A stretch of 8,049 nt of DNA from an uncultured Granulicatella sp. (GCA_938017885.1 CALIJD010000054.1:1-8049), one strand, 5' to 3'. Positions 1 through 7,418 are shown, counted from the stretch's first letter. The notes: generated by a model from the sequence alone, not told the origin. Made by a program: numbers and translations.

Positions 1-192
1 TTGAACTGTTTTTGTGATTGGTGTTTCGATTTCTACATCTTCAAGAGGTAAATCTCTAGAAACCTCATAAGCCATTAGCATTGAAATTTCGTTTACAACT
101 TCGCGGAATACTTTTGTCCCACAATCTTTTTGACGAATCATTGTTAATTTATGTTGAATTAACGGATGATCAAGTACGTGAAATTTTCCCAT
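1..192 (-). CDS. upp: Uracil phosphoribosyltransferase, N-terminal part (cut by window edge)
   Basis: Upp makes UMP from uracil and PRPP in cytoplasmic pyrimidine salvage. Only the first 64 codons are present; the gene runs off the left edge, so the C-terminal PRPP-binding loop cannot be inspected. The protein begins [20 protein letters not shown] and continues with [27 protein letters not shown] in two blocks, then a [11 protein letters not shown] segment. This is the characteristic N-terminus of bacterial Upp: HPLIxHKLTxxR, then the T..FR..v.Ei..lmayE helix. The ATG at 190-192 has an AAGGAG Shine-Dalgarno at 201-206 with 8 nt spacing. An overlapping out-of-frame ATG lies just upstream and is not the start. 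The gene lies 130 nt downstream of glyA on the same strand, a common Firmicutes pairing, and has a possible promoter of its own in that gap. Identity is secure; length and completeness cannot be judged. Confidence 0.95.
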   Translation of the reverse strand, partial: MGKFHVLDHPLIQHKLTMIRQKDCGTKVFREVVNEISMLMAYEVSRDLPLEDVEIETPITKTVQ

Positions 193-231
193 TTGCCATT
201 CTCCTTCCAATACATTAGTGTCACTTCTGTT

Positions 232-260
232 ATTTTACCTAAAAAACTAGTAAATTTCTA
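232..260 (-). promoter_or_regulatory. Possible sigma-A promoter for upp
   Basis: Read on the minus strand, TAGAAA (255-260, 4 of 6 matches to TTGACA) is followed after 17 nt by TAAAAT (232-237, 5 of 6 matches to TATAAT). This places a transcript start near 225 and leaves a leader of about 33 nt before the upp ATG, with the ribosome binding site inside it. The match is good but the whole gap is very AT-rich, so chance matches are likely. It would let upp be expressed independently of glyA. Confidence 0.4.
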
Positions 261-262
261 GT
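241..262 (-). terminator. Weak hairpin plus T run after glyA (possible leaky terminator)
   Basis: On the minus strand an ACTAG arm (258-262), a 7-nt loop and a CTAGT arm (246-250) are followed directly by T residues, six in a row if the last arm base is counted. The stem is only 5 bp with two G-C pairs, so it would be a poor terminator at best. It overlaps the candidate upp -35 box, so transcription through the gap and initiation within it may interfere. This is a low-confidence call. Confidence 0.2.
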
Positions 263-322
263 ATCAGTTTGAAAACTTTTAATTATTTTCATAAATAGTA
301 ACATACTTTTACATCAAGTTGT

Positions 323-1555
323 TTATGCATATAGTTTGAAAGTTTCAGTCAATTGTTTCACTTCTTGACGGACGCTATTTAATACTTCTGCATTTTCAGG
401 ATTTGTTAATGTTGTAAGGATTAACTCTGCTACTTTCTTCGCAGCAGCTTCATCAAAGCCACGAGTAGTAATAGCAGCCGTTCCGACACGAATCCCACTT
501 GTTTTTATTGGTGGTAATGTGTCAAAAGGAATGGCATTTTTATTGACAGTAATTCCCACTGTATCAAGTAATTCTTGCGCTTCTTTACCGTTTAACCCAG
601 TTCCTTTAATATCGAGGAGTAATAGATGGTTATCGGTCCCACCTGAAATCGCACGAATCACTGTTCCTTCAAAAACTTGTGCCATTGCTTTAGCATTCTT
701 CACGACTTGCTCGATATACTCACCAAACGCTGGTTGAAGTGCCTCATGGAATGCAACGGCTTTACCAGCAATCACGTGTTCTAACGGTCCACCTTGGATT
801 CCAGGGAAGATGGCACTATTTAATTTTTTACCAAATTCTTCTTTTGCTAAAATCAAACCACCACGTGGTCCACGTAATGTTTTATGTGTTGTTGATGTTA
901 CTACATCGGCATATGGAACTGGATTTTGATGAGCTCCTTTAGCAACTAACCCAGCAATATGGGCCATATCCACCATAAAGTAAGCTCCAACTTCTTTAGC
1001 GATTTCACTAATGCGTTTGAAGTCAATTTCACGTGGGTAAGCTGAAGCTCCAGCTACGATTAATTGTGGTTTTTCTTCTTTCGCAATACGTTCTAGTTCA
1101 TCATAATCGATTGTTTCAGTTTCTGGATTTACTCCATAAGAAACAAAGTGATAATCTTGTCCAGAGAAGTTTACTCCCATTCCGTGGGTCAAGTGACCAC
1201 CATGGTTTAAGTCCATCCCTAAAATCTTATCGCCTTTCTTTACTAAAGCACGATATGCAGCCATATTTGCTTGAGAACCCGAGTGAGGTTGAACATTGGC
1301 ATATTCTGCACCAAACAATTCTTTTACACGATCAATCGCTAGTTGTTCGATGACATCCACGTACTCACATCCGCCATAGTATCGACGTCCTGGATATCCT
1401 TCAGCATATTTATTCGTTAGAATACTTCCTTGTGCACGTAAAACTCCTTCTGATACGAAGTTTTCTGATGCAATCAATTCAATCCCCTGTTGCTGACGAT
1501 GAAGTTCTTTTTCAATCGTCTCAAAGATGATTTTATCTTCTGTAAATTGACTCAT
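323..1555 (-). CDS. glyA: Serine hydroxymethyltransferase
   Basis: GlyA is a cytoplasmic PLP enzyme that interconverts serine plus tetrahydrofolate with glycine plus 5,10-methylene-THF. It is the main source of one-carbon units for purine, thymidylate and methionine synthesis. The 410-residue product has the usual family length. Visible motifs are LIASENF (27-33), [15 protein letters not shown] (48-62), HSGSQAN (91-97), VDMAHIAGL (195-203; Asp196 and His199 contact PLP), and [13 protein letters not shown] (221-233) with Lys225 as the expected Schiff-base lysine. Arg356 in SGIRVGTAA fits the carboxylate-binding arginine. The ATG has an AAAGGGG Shine-Dalgarno at 1563-1569, 7 nt upstream. The gene starts 73 nt after ywlC, with an extended -10 promoter in between, and precedes upp. 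No purine-repressor-like box was recognised. Nothing suggests damage. Confidence 0.98.
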   Translation of the reverse strand: MSQFTEDKIIFETIEKELHRQQQGIELIASENFVSEGVLRAQGSILTNKYAEGYPGRRYYGGCEYVDVIEQLAIDRVKELFGAEYANVQPHSGSQANMAAYRALVKKGDKILGMDLNHGGHLTHGMGVNFSGQDYHFVSYGVNPETETIDYDELERIAKEEKPQLIVAGASAYPREIDFKRISEIAKEVGAYFMVDMAHIAGLVAKGAHQNPVPYADVVTSTTHKTLRGPRGGLILAKEEFGKKLNSAIFPGIQGGPLEHVIAGKAVAFHEALQPAFGEYIEQVVKNAKAMAQVFEGTVIRAISGGTDNHLLLLDIKGTGLNGKEAQELLDTVGITVNKNAIPFDTLPPIKTSGIRVGTAAITTRGFDEAAAKKVAELILTTLTNPENAEVLNSVRQEVKQLTETFKLYA

Positions 1556-1585
1556 TCAACTACCCCTTTCTATTCTTACCTTTCT

Positions 1586-1594
1586 ATTTTATCA
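1586..1594 (-). promoter_or_regulatory. Extended -10 promoter for glyA
   Basis: The 73-nt ywlC-glyA gap carries TGATAAAAT on the minus strand: a TGn extension followed by TAAAAT (5 of 6 matches to TATAAT). No good -35 hexamer lies 16-18 nt upstream, which is tolerated in extended -10 promoters. Transcription would start near 1579, giving a leader of about 24 nt. A 10-bp direct repeat, AATAGAAAGG on the minus strand, occurs at 1579-1588 and 1565-1574. One copy overlaps the -10 box and the other contains most of the ribosome binding site. Its meaning is unknown and it may be chance. Confidence 0.5.
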
Positions 1595-1628
1595 CATTCT
1601 CTCTTTAAGTAGAAAACCTATGAGTCTG

Positions 1629-2639
1629 CTAAATGATAGTTGATGCCGCTTTTTTCAAACGGTTCATATACGCGATTCCAACACTCGTTTCTGGTGCACC
1701 TTGGGCTAAAATAATATCTAACCCTAAATGATCTAATGTTCGAAGTGCATCAAATAACGAGCGATTCATATCATCCACACTCGTACCCATCTTGTAAATA
1801 CCTTCCCCTCCAATTTCAAGCGCATCTACAATTGCATTTTGAGCCATGATACCCACTATCTTCCCATTTTTTTGGGCTTCTTGTGTAGCTTTCTCAAAGG
1901 ACTCTACTGCACCTTCTACAATCAACACTGGTGTTTTGGGTGCGTAATGACGATATTTCATTCCAGGAGATTTTGGCACTTCCTTCTCCCCTGTTTTTGT
2001 CGTGACAGAAGATTGAATAGGCCCAATAACCGATTCAATCTGCTCTTTTGTTATCACGCCCGGTCTTAAGATAACAGGTCCCTCTTCGTTCGTTAAGTCA
2101 ATTACCGTTGACTCTACACCGACAGTAGAGGAACCTCCATCCACAATCCCACGAATACGTCCATTCATATCTTCGAATACATGCTCTACTTTCGTCGGAC
2201 TTGGCTTCGTTGAAAGGTTCGCACTCGGCCCTACAAGAGGAATTCCTACCTTCGTGATTAATTCTAGTGTCAATGGATGGTTAGGCATACGGAATGACAC
2301 CGTTGGAAGTCCGGCAGATAAGGCTGGAGCGTAAATTCCTGGTTTTGCCTTTAGAATCATCGTGAGTGGTCCAGGCCAAAAAGCCTTCGCTAAGGTTAGC
2401 GCAATTTCAGGGACTTCTTCTACAGTAGAAGTCATCTGATTGATATCACTAATATGAACAATCAGCGGATTATCACTTGGACGGCCTTTTGCTTCAAAGA
2501 CTTTTAACACCGCTTCTTGACTTGTCGCGATAGCTCCTAATCCATACACCGTCTCCGTTGGAAAAGAGACTATTTCACCCTGTTGCAAAGCTTTTGCAGC
2601 AGCATCTAAGCTCTCTTTTGTAAAAATTTGTGTTTCCAT
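1629..2639 (-). CDS. ywlC: L-threonylcarbamoyladenylate synthase (YwlC/Sua5 family)
   Basis: This enzyme condenses threonine, bicarbonate and ATP to threonylcarbamoyl-AMP. TsaD, TsaB and TsaE then use it to make t6A37 on ANN-decoding tRNAs. The product is 336 residues, the long Sua5 form: an N-terminal YrdC domain plus a C-terminal Sua5 domain, unlike the short TsaC. YrdC-domain motifs are FPTETVYGLGA (26-36), KGRPSDNPL (51-59), WPGPLT (88-93), GPSAN (137-141), GVESTV (174-179) and LRPG (191-194). The conserved linker SPGMKYRHYAP (224-234) leads into the C-terminal domain at about 235-336. The ATG overlaps the prmC stop codon as TAATG, with a near-ideal Shine-Dalgarno inside prmC, so translation is probably coupled. 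The stop codon is TAG. Identity is secure. Confidence 0.96.
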   Translation of the reverse strand: METQIFTKESLDAAAKALQQGEIVSFPTETVYGLGAIATSQEAVLKVFEAKGRPSDNPLIVHISDINQMTSTVEEVPEIALTLAKAFWPGPLTMILKAKPGIYAPALSAGLPTVSFRMPNHPLTLELITKVGIPLVGPSANLSTKPSPTKVEHVFEDMNGRIRGIVDGGSSTVGVESTVIDLTNEEGPVILRPGVITKEQIESVIGPIQSSVTTKTGEKEVPKSPGMKYRHYAPKTPVLIVEGAVESFEKATQEAQKNGKIVGIMAQNAIVDALEIGGEGIYKMGTSVDDMNRSLFDALRTLDHLGLDIILAQGAPETSVGIAYMNRLKKAASTII

Positions 2640-3514
2640 TACTTCGCCTCCTTTCCACTCACAATAATCATTCGGTCCAATCCTGCAATATCTTTATGAA
2701 TCGTTACTTTTCGATTTGGACAAACTTCACTGAAAATTCGTTGTACACTTGGTCCTTGGTTAAATCCAATTTCGAAAAAGGCTTGACCACTATCCGTTAA
2801 AAATTCTTCTAATCGGTTAGCAATCTTTTCGTAAATTGCAAGTCCCTCATTTTCGGCAAATAACGCTTGCTTTGGTTCATAACATCGCACCGATTCATCC
2901 ATCAATGCTTCTTCTGAAAAAGCGATATATGGTGGATTACTAATAATACACTCAAATTTCTCATGAGGTACATTGCTATACACATCGCTATAAATCAATT
3001 CGGTTTGAAGACTGAACTTATCCCGGTTCTTCTTAGCAACGATGAGTGCTTCTTTAGAAATATCGCACCCCATATAATAATGTCGTCCAACCAGTCTTTC
3101 AAGACTTAAAATAATACATCCCGTTCCGACACCAATCTCTAATACTTTCCCTGATTGGCACTGTTCTAAAAATGATTGTGCCTTTAATACAAGTTCTTCC
3201 GTTTCTGGTCGAGGAATTAAGGTATCCTTTGTGACCATAAATACTTCCCCTAGAAACTCAGCGACTCCTGTAATTTGCTGCAAGGGTTCAAATGCACTAA
3301 GACGTAGTAACTCAGGTTCTAAGTCTTCAAAAGTCACTTTAGCCTCTTGTCGTAGATTTAATAAAAATTGCGATAATGTCCAATGATTCTTGAATAGCAT
3401 TAATTCTCTAACTAGGTTCCGGCATTCTTCGTTTCCTAAATTCGGTTGTTTCTCTTCTAAAAAACAAGAAGCCCTGATGAGGACTTCTTGGTTCGTTGGA
3501 TTAGTTGCTTCCAT
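2639..3514 (-). CDS. prmC: Release factor glutamine methyltransferase PrmC (HemK)
   Basis: PrmC transfers a methyl group from S-adenosylmethionine to the glutamine of the GGQ motif in release factors 1 and 2, which speeds peptide release. The 291-residue product is near the family norm. The N-terminal helical domain (about 1-85) ends in PLQQITG (77-83). Next come IPRPETEEL (100-108), the SAM-binding [10 protein letters not shown] (125-134), acidic Asp151 in GCDIS, and the catalytic NPPY (193-196) that holds the target glutamine. DIAGLDRMI (275-283) matches the usual D..G..R C-terminal signature. The gene overlaps the end of prfA by 14 nt, with a GGAG at 3525-3528 about 10 nt upstream of the ATG. 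Its substrate is therefore encoded just before it in the same transcript. The arrangement is common in bacteria and makes the assignment firm. Confidence 0.97.
   Translation of the reverse strand: MEATNPTNQEVLIRASCFLEEKQPNLGNEECRNLVRELMLFKNHWTLSQFLLNLRQEAKVTFEDLEPELLRLSAFEPLQQITGVAEFLGEVFMVTKDTLIPRPETEELVLKAQSFLEQCQSGKVLEIGVGTGCIILSLERLVGRHYYMGCDISKEALIVAKKNRDKFSLQTELIYSDVYSNVPHEKFECIISNPPYIAFSEEALMDESVRCYEPKQALFAENEGLAIYEKIANRLEEFLTDSGQAFFEIGFNQGPSVQRIFSEVCPNRKVTIHKDIAGLDRMIIVSGKEAK
2647..2654 (-). promoter_or_regulatory. Strong ribosome binding site for ywlC inside prmC
   Basis: AAAGGAGG lies 7 nt upstream of the ywlC ATG and within the last codons of prmC. It fixes the ywlC start and, together with the TAATG stop-start overlap, supports re-initiation by ribosomes that finish prmC. 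Confidence 0.8.
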
Positions 3515-4580
3515 TATTTAATTGCTCCAATTTTTCTGTGTGATCATAAAGAATTAAAGCATCGACAATTTCATCAATTTTTCCAGCTAACACTTGGTCT
3601 AACTTTTGAAGTGTTAAACCAATACGGTGGTCTGTAACACGGTTTTGTGGGAAGTTGTACGTACGAATACGTTCTGAACGGTCCCCTGTACCTACTGCAG
3701 ACTTACGGTTTGCATCATATTCAGATTGGGCTTCTTGAGAAATCTTGTCGTATACACGCGCACGTAATACTTTCATTGCTTTCTCACGGTTCTTCAGTTG
3801 CGAACGTTCATCTTGCATTGCAACAACAATTCCTGTTGGCAAGTGGGTTAAACGTACGGCAGATGCAGTTTTATTAACGTGCTGTCCGCCGGCACCTGAT
3901 GCATGGTAAATATCAACACGAATATCTTTATCTTCTAATTCAATTTCTACTTCCTCTGCTTCAGGCATTACAACGACTGTAGCTGTTGAAGTATGCACAC
4001 GTCCTTGAGATTCAGTTGATGGAACACGTTGTACACGGTGAGCACCAGATTCATATTTTAATTTAGAGAATACATTATCCCCTGTAATCATTAAAATAAC
4101 TTCTTTATATCCACCGATACCCGTTACGTTTGCATCCATCACTTCTACACGCCAGCCTTGTGACTCAGCGTATTTTTGATACATCGCTAGTAAGTCACCA
4201 GCGAATAACGCAGCTTCATCTCCCCCAGCTGCACCACGGATTTCCATGATGATGTTTTTGCCATCGTTGGGATCTTCTGGTAATAGTAAAAATTTGATTT
4301 TATCTTCTAATTCTACTTTTTCTTTTTTAAGAGAGCTCAATTCTTCTTTTGCCATGTCAGCCATTTCAGCATCTAGGCCTTCACCAAGCATTTCCTCTGT
4401 ATCGCTAATTTCTTCAACTACTTGTTGATAACGTTTGAATGTTTCTACTTTTGGGCGTAAATTCGCTTCTTCTTTTGTTAGTTCCATGAAGCGTTTTGTA
4501 TCACTGATAACTTCCGGGTCACTTAAAAGCTCTGAAAGTTCATCGTATCGAATAATAAAACTATCTAATTGATCGAACAT
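3501..4580 (-). CDS. prfA: Peptide chain release factor 1
   Basis: RF1 recognises UAA and UAG in the ribosomal A site and triggers peptidyl-tRNA hydrolysis. The product is 359 residues, the typical RF1 length. The N-terminal coiled region (about 1-105) is rich in Glu and Lys. The motif [19 protein letters not shown] occurs around 112-130. The codon-reading tripeptide appears as PST (187-189) within [18 protein letters not shown], where RF2 would have SPF, so this is RF1. The peptidyl-transfer motif GGQ is at 231-233 in [25 protein letters not shown] (309-320) is the conserved C-terminal signature. The ATG has AAGGAG at 4587-4592 with 6 nt spacing. The gene begins 21 nt after tdk and its end overlaps prmC. 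The middle residue of the tripeptide is Ser rather than the Ala or Val I know from well-studied RF1 proteins. Confidence 0.98.
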   Translation of the reverse strand: MFDQLDSFIIRYDELSELLSDPEVISDTKRFMELTKEEANLRPKVETFKRYQQVVEEISDTEEMLGEGLDAEMADMAKEELSSLKKEKVELEDKIKFLLLPEDPNDGKNIIMEIRGAAGGDEAALFAGDLLAMYQKYAESQGWRVEVMDANVTGIGGYKEVILMITGDNVFSKLKYESGAHRVQRVPSTESQGRVHTSTATVVVMPEAEEVEIELEDKDIRVDIYHASGAGGQHVNKTASAVRLTHLPTGIVVAMQDERSQLKNREKAMKVLRARVYDKISQEAQSEYDANRKSAVGTGDRSERIRTYNFPQNRVTDHRIGLTLQKLDQVLAGKIDEIVDALILYDHTEKLEQLNNGSN

Positions 4581-4601
4581 ACTTTTCTCCTTTTTCTTCT
4601 C

Positions 4602-5180
4602 TTATAAGCGTTCTTCACCAGGATGGTTATAGTGATAACGGCAAACTGGATAATAAGCATCATTGCCTCCAATTTGGATTTGTTCTCCCGTATACACTGG
4701 AACACCATCCACTACACGCATATTCATACTTGCTTTTTTATGACAATACCAACAAATCGTTTTTATTTCTTCGATTTTATCAGCATAGAGTAATAAGTAT
4801 TTAGAACCTTCAAATAATTCGTTTTGGAAATCATTCTTAAGTCCAAATGCCATTACTGGAATATTTAATTGGTCAACAATTTGAGCGAGCTCAAGAATGT
4901 GGTGTTTTGATAAAAATTGAGATTCATCTATCAAAATACAATATGGTTTCACAGCTTGCCCTTCGACGATTTCAAAAATAGGTGTCTCTTCAAAAATTGG
5001 AATTGCTTCACGACGAACACCGATACGGCTAGAAACATAGCCAACTTGATCACGATCATCTATTGCACTCGTAAATAATAAAACGGGCTTATTCTGTTCC
5101 TCATAATTATGAGCAACCTTTAATATTTCAATGGATTTACCACTATTCATTGCACCATATTTAAAAAATAATTGTGCCAC
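4602..5180 (-). CDS. tdk: Thymidine kinase (type II, zinc-containing)
   Basis: Tdk phosphorylates thymidine (and deoxyuridine) with ATP in pyrimidine salvage. The 192-residue product matches the tetrameric TK1-like family. It shows the P-loop GAMNSGKS (9-16), the Walker B/catalytic DESQF (85-89, Glu86 the probable base), AFGLKNDF (111-118) in the usual position of the AFGLR.DF motif, a zinc site of Cys143, Cys146, Cys180 and His183 (CWYC and CRYH), and the lasso region [19 protein letters not shown] (162-180). The start is GTG at 5178-5180, chosen because GGAGGA lies 7 nt upstream and the protein begins directly with the conserved strand before the P-loop. It is the first gene of the leftward operon and is divergent from murT. 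It may be expressed at modest level because of the GTG start. Confidence 0.97.
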   Translation of the reverse strand: MAQLFFKYGAMNSGKSIEILKVAHNYEEQNKPVLLFTSAIDDRDQVGYVSSRIGVRREAIPIFEETPIFEIVEGQAVKPYCILIDESQFLSKHHILELAQIVDQLNIPVMAFGLKNDFQNELFEGSKYLLLYADKIEEIKTICWYCHKKASMNMRVVDGVPVYTGEQIQIGGNDAYYPVCRYHYNHPGEERL

Positions 5181-5187
5181 TTTCTAT

Positions 5188-5193
5188 TCCTCC
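5188..5193 (-). promoter_or_regulatory. Ribosome binding site deciding the GTG start of tdk
   Basis: GGAGGA on the minus strand, in the context TTGGAGGAATAG, stands 7 nt before GTG. No in-frame ATG gives a complete P-loop enzyme with a ribosome binding site, so this sequence settles the start. Confidence 0.75.
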
Positions 5194-5216
5194 AATTGAT
5201 AAACTATACCTTTAAT

Positions 5217-5246
5217 ATCTTACGATAAACTGCTACGTTTGTGCAA
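5217..5246 (-). promoter_or_regulatory. Possible promoter for the tdk-prfA-prmC-ywlC operon
   Basis: On the minus strand TTGCAC (5241-5246, 3 of 6 matches to TTGACA) is followed after 18 nt by TAAGAT (5217-5222, 4 of 6 matches to TATAAT). A second -10-like box, TATAGT, lies at 5203-5208 without a good -35. Either would give a short leader before the tdk ribosome binding site. A promoter must exist in this gap because tdk is the first gene of the leftward run, but the exact boxes are uncertain. Confidence 0.35.
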
Positions 5247-5296
5247 AGAAAAACCGTTTCTTATAAGGAAATTAGAGTTAGTAATTTTGCATGGTA

Positions 5297-5315
5297 TTTA
5301 AAAAGTTTTTTTAAA
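5297..5315. repeat. A/T palindrome in the tdk-murT divergent promoter region
   Basis: TTTAAAAA (5297-5304) and TTTTTAAA (5308-5315) form an 8-bp inverted repeat around a 3-nt centre. Flanking GG (5293-5294) and CC (5316-5317) could extend it past a 2-nt bulge. It sits 22-40 bp upstream of the murT -10 box, where it could act as an UP-like A-tract or a protein-binding site. With pure A/T arms it may also be chance. Confidence 0.3.
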
Positions 5316-5333
5316 CCACTTTTGATTAAAGTA

Positions 5334-5342
5334 TGCTACAAT
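5334..5342 (+). promoter_or_regulatory. Extended -10 promoter for murT-gatD
   Basis: TGCTACAAT is a TGn extension joined to TACAAT (5 of 6 matches to TATAAT). No recognisable -35 hexamer lies at 16-18 nt, but an A/T-rich tract does lie upstream. Transcription would start near 5349, leaving a leader of about 26 nt that holds the ribosome binding site. Confidence 0.55.
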
Positions 5343-5356
5343 GGTGAAGAATCTAT

Positions 5357-5366
5357 AGGAAAGGAT
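5357..5366 (+). promoter_or_regulatory. Ribosome binding site deciding the TTG start of murT
   Basis: AGGAAAGGAT lies 8 nt before TTG at 5375-5377. The TTG is chosen because the resulting N-terminus (MNIRTQVALGAGKFTRW) matches the usual MurT beginning. The next in-frame ATG, codon 29, would remove that conserved stretch. Confidence 0.7.
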
Positions 5367-5374
5367 CGTCAAAA

Positions 5375-6718
5375 TTGAATATAAGAACACAAGTTGCTTT
5401 AGGAGCAGGAAAATTCACTAGATGGGCTCTTAAAACTTTTACAAAAGGTGGCAGTAGCATGCCAGGAAAAGTGGCTCACGCTATTGATCCTACAATTTTA
5501 AAATCCCTAGCGGAGAACTACGATGTAATTATCGTCAGCGGAACAAACGGAAAGACATTAACAACTTCCCTTATCGTTCAACTTTTAAAACAAAAATATC
5601 CTAATATTTTAACAAACCCAACTGGAGCAAATTTAACTCAAGGGATTGTATCTACTTTTTTAAATCATTCTCCTAAAAAGGGTGAAAAGAACATTGCTGT
5701 TCTAGAGGTGGATGAAGCTACGATTAAACATATCACTCCTTATATTGAACCTAAACTATTTGTGTTTACGAATATTTTCCGCGACCAAATGGATAGATTT
5801 GGTGAGATATATACAACTTATAAATTTATGCTAGACGGTGCTGCTTTTGCTCCATCTGCCACTATTCTTGCAAATGGAGATGCTCCTATCTTTAATAGTG
5901 ATGAGTTGCCAAATCCGCGGCTTTATTTTGGATTTAATCATACTGAAGATAGTGAAATGATGGCTCACTACAATACAGATGGTATACTTTGCCCGCACTG
6001 CCAATCTATTTTGCATTATAAGAGCATTACTTATAGTAACCTTGGTAAATATTATTGTCCAAAATGTGATTTTAAACGTCCCGAATTGAATTATGCGGTC
6101 ACTGCTTTAAATGAATTGTCTTTAAAAGGTTCTTCATTTGATATTGACGGTACAACTTTCTCAATTCCAATTGCTGGACTTTATAATATTTATAATGCCT
6201 TAGCAGCATACTCTGCAGCTAAATTCTTTGGTCTTACTACAGAAGAAATCCAAGAAGGCTTCTCTAAAGCTCAGCGCGTATTCGGTCGTCAAGAAACCTT
6301 TGCCGTTGAAGATAAAGAAGTGATGTTGAACTTAATTAAAAATCCAGTTGGATTTAACCAAATCGTTCAGTTATTAAGTTATGAAAAAGAATCATTCAGT
6401 ATAGGTGTTCTCTTAAATGATAACCCTGCAGATGGTCAAGATATCAGTTGGATTTGGGATGGCGATTTCGAAGGGTTACATGCTTTGAATGCTGTCGATA
6501 CAGCCATTAGTGGTATCCGTGTTGAAGACCTTGGTGTTCGTATGGAAGTCGCAGGTTTTGAAAATATGAAAGTCTTTAAAACAAATGCAGAATTAATCGA
6601 TTGGATTCGCAAAGCTCCAACAAAAAAAGTCAATGTACTAGCGACTTATACAGCGCTACTTAACTTACGTAAAGACTTTGCTAAAGAAGGATACCTTAAG
6701 GAAGGGATGAACGGATGA
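5375..6718 (+). CDS. murT: Lipid II isoglutaminyl synthase, Mur-ligase-like subunit MurT
   Basis: MurT with GatD amidates the alpha-carboxyl of D-Glu in the lipid II stem peptide to D-isoglutamine, using ATP and glutamine-derived ammonia at the inner face of the membrane. The 447-residue protein has a Mur ligase central domain with P-loop SGTNGKTLTT (55-64), EVDEA (111-115) and NIFRDQMDRFGE (133-144). A four-cysteine zinc ribbon follows (Cys206, Cys209, Cys228, Cys231), a hallmark of MurT. NIYNALAA (271-278) and VFGRQETF (302-309) close the Mur domain. The C-terminal DUF1727-type domain has NDNPADGQDISWIWDGDFE (348-366). By family knowledge an Asp in this region completes the GatD catalytic triad; I infer Asp356. 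The start is TTG. The stop overlaps gatD as ATGA, so translation is probably coupled and the subunits can be made in balance. All key motifs are intact. Confidence 0.96.
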   Translation: MNIRTQVALGAGKFTRWALKTFTKGGSSMPGKVAHAIDPTILKSLAENYDVIIVSGTNGKTLTTSLIVQLLKQKYPNILTNPTGANLTQGIVSTFLNHSPKKGEKNIAVLEVDEATIKHITPYIEPKLFVFTNIFRDQMDRFGEIYTTYKFMLDGAAFAPSATILANGDAPIFNSDELPNPRLYFGFNHTEDSEMMAHYNTDGILCPHCQSILHYKSITYSNLGKYYCPKCDFKRPELNYAVTALNELSLKGSSFDIDGTTFSIPIAGLYNIYNALAAYSAAKFFGLTTEEIQEGFSKAQRVFGRQETFAVEDKEVMLNLIKNPVGFNQIVQLLSYEKESFSIGVLLNDNPADGQDISWIWDGDFEGLHALNAVDTAISGIRVEDLGVRMEVAGFENMKVFKTNAELIDWIRKAPTKKVNVLATYTALLNLRKDFAKEGYLKEGMNG

Positions 6719-7374
6719 AATTAAGAATCTGTCATTTATACGGCAACCTAATGAACACATACGGTGATAATGGAAACTTACTTATGTTACAACACCGTGC
6801 AAAAAAATTAGGATATGAAGTCGAAACTACTCTTATTAGCTTAGAAGAAGACTTCAATCCAGAAGAATTTGATATCGTAATGTTTGGCGGTGGTCAAGAT
6901 TATGAACAAACTGTTGTTGCAAAAGATCTTCAAAACAAAAAAGATACTTTAATCGAGTATATTGAAGATGATGGAGTTGTCGTAGCTATTTGCGGTGGCT
7001 TCCAATTATTAGGCCGTTATTACGTAAATGCTAGTGGCGAACGTCTCAATGGGATTAGTGCTATCGACGTTTGCACTAACGGTCAATTTCCAAATCGTTT
7101 AATTGGTGATGTTGAAATCTTTAACGAAGAATTTGGAGAAACGTATTTAGGATACGAGAATCATATTGGTAGAACTTACTTAGGTAAAAATATGAAACCT
7201 CTTGGAAAGGTAGTTAAGGGTTACGGAAATAACGAAGAAGATCATGTTGAAGGATGTCATTATAAAAATGTATTTTGCTCATACTTCCATGGCCCAATCT
7301 TAGTAAGAAACCAACACTTAGCGGACCGTATCATTGAAACAGCTGCCCAACGTCAACTTTCAAAAAATGCATAA
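6715..7374 (+). CDS. gatD: Lipid II isoglutaminyl synthase, glutaminase subunit GatD
   Basis: GatD is a class I glutamine amidotransferase-like subunit (CobB/CobQ type) that hydrolyses glutamine and passes ammonia to MurT. The 219-residue protein shows FGGGQDYEQ (57-65), the nucleophile elbow AICGGFQLLG (91-100) with Cys93, Arg128 in FPNRLIGD (known in the S. aureus enzyme as a glutamine-binding position), GYENHIGRT (146-154), and His192 in YFHGPIL (190-196). The usual third triad member is absent from GatD and is supplied by an Asp of MurT. The ATG is preceded by AAGGAAGGG at 6698-6706 with 8 nt spacing and overlaps the murT TGA by 4 nt. Genes of this type are often annotated as cobyric acid synthase, but adjacency to murT and the absence of cobalamin genes argue for cell-wall function. 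The operon ends at the hairpin terminator just downstream. Confidence 0.96.
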   Translation: MKLRICHLYGNLMNTYGDNGNLLMLQHRAKKLGYEVETTLISLEEDFNPEEFDIVMFGGGQDYEQTVVAKDLQNKKDTLIEYIEDDGVVVAICGGFQLLGRYYVNASGERLNGISAIDVCTNGQFPNRLIGDVEIFNEEFGETYLGYENHIGRTYLGKNMKPLGKVVKGYGNNEEDHVEGCHYKNVFCSYFHGPILVRNQHLADRIIETAAQRQLSKNA

Positions 7375-7382
7375 CGAAAAAG

Positions 7383-7418
7383 ACCCGTGTAACAAAAATG
7401 TTACACGGGTTATTTTTT
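7383..7418. terminator. Bidirectional intrinsic terminator between gatD and sstT
   Basis: ACCCGTGTAACA (7383-7394) and TGTTACACGGGT (7399-7410) form a perfect 12-bp stem around an AAAA loop. TATTTTTT follows on the plus strand, serving gatD. On the minus strand the stem is followed by CTTTTTC, serving sstT. It begins 8 nt after the gatD stop and ends 4 nt from the sstT stop, so the two convergent genes probably share it. Confidence 0.93.

Noticed and set aside
519..1353. Three plus-strand open frames opposite glyA (519-737, 739-942, 1033-1353).
   Set aside because: They are antisense to a fully conserved glyA, have no family resemblance or convincing ribosome binding sites, and are low-complexity shadows of the real frame.
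1839..4428. Plus-strand open frames opposite ywlC and prfA (1839-2069, 3647-3877, 4246-4428).
   Set aside because: They are antisense shadows of well-conserved genes with no independent support.
5247..5263. A small inverted repeat (AAGAAA / TTTCTT) in the tdk-murT gap as a terminator or riboswitch.
   Set aside because: The stem is six mostly A-T pairs with no T tail in a useful position, and no known leader motif surrounds it.
5831..6633. Minus-strand open frames inside murT (5831-6016, 6436-6633).
   Set aside because: They are antisense to intact murT motifs, with no recognisable protein features.
6715..7374. gatD as a cobyric acid synthase (CobQ) for cobalamin synthesis.
   Set aside because: At 219 residues it lacks the N-terminal ATPase domain of CobQ, is coupled to murT by an ATGA overlap, and no cobalamin genes are nearby.
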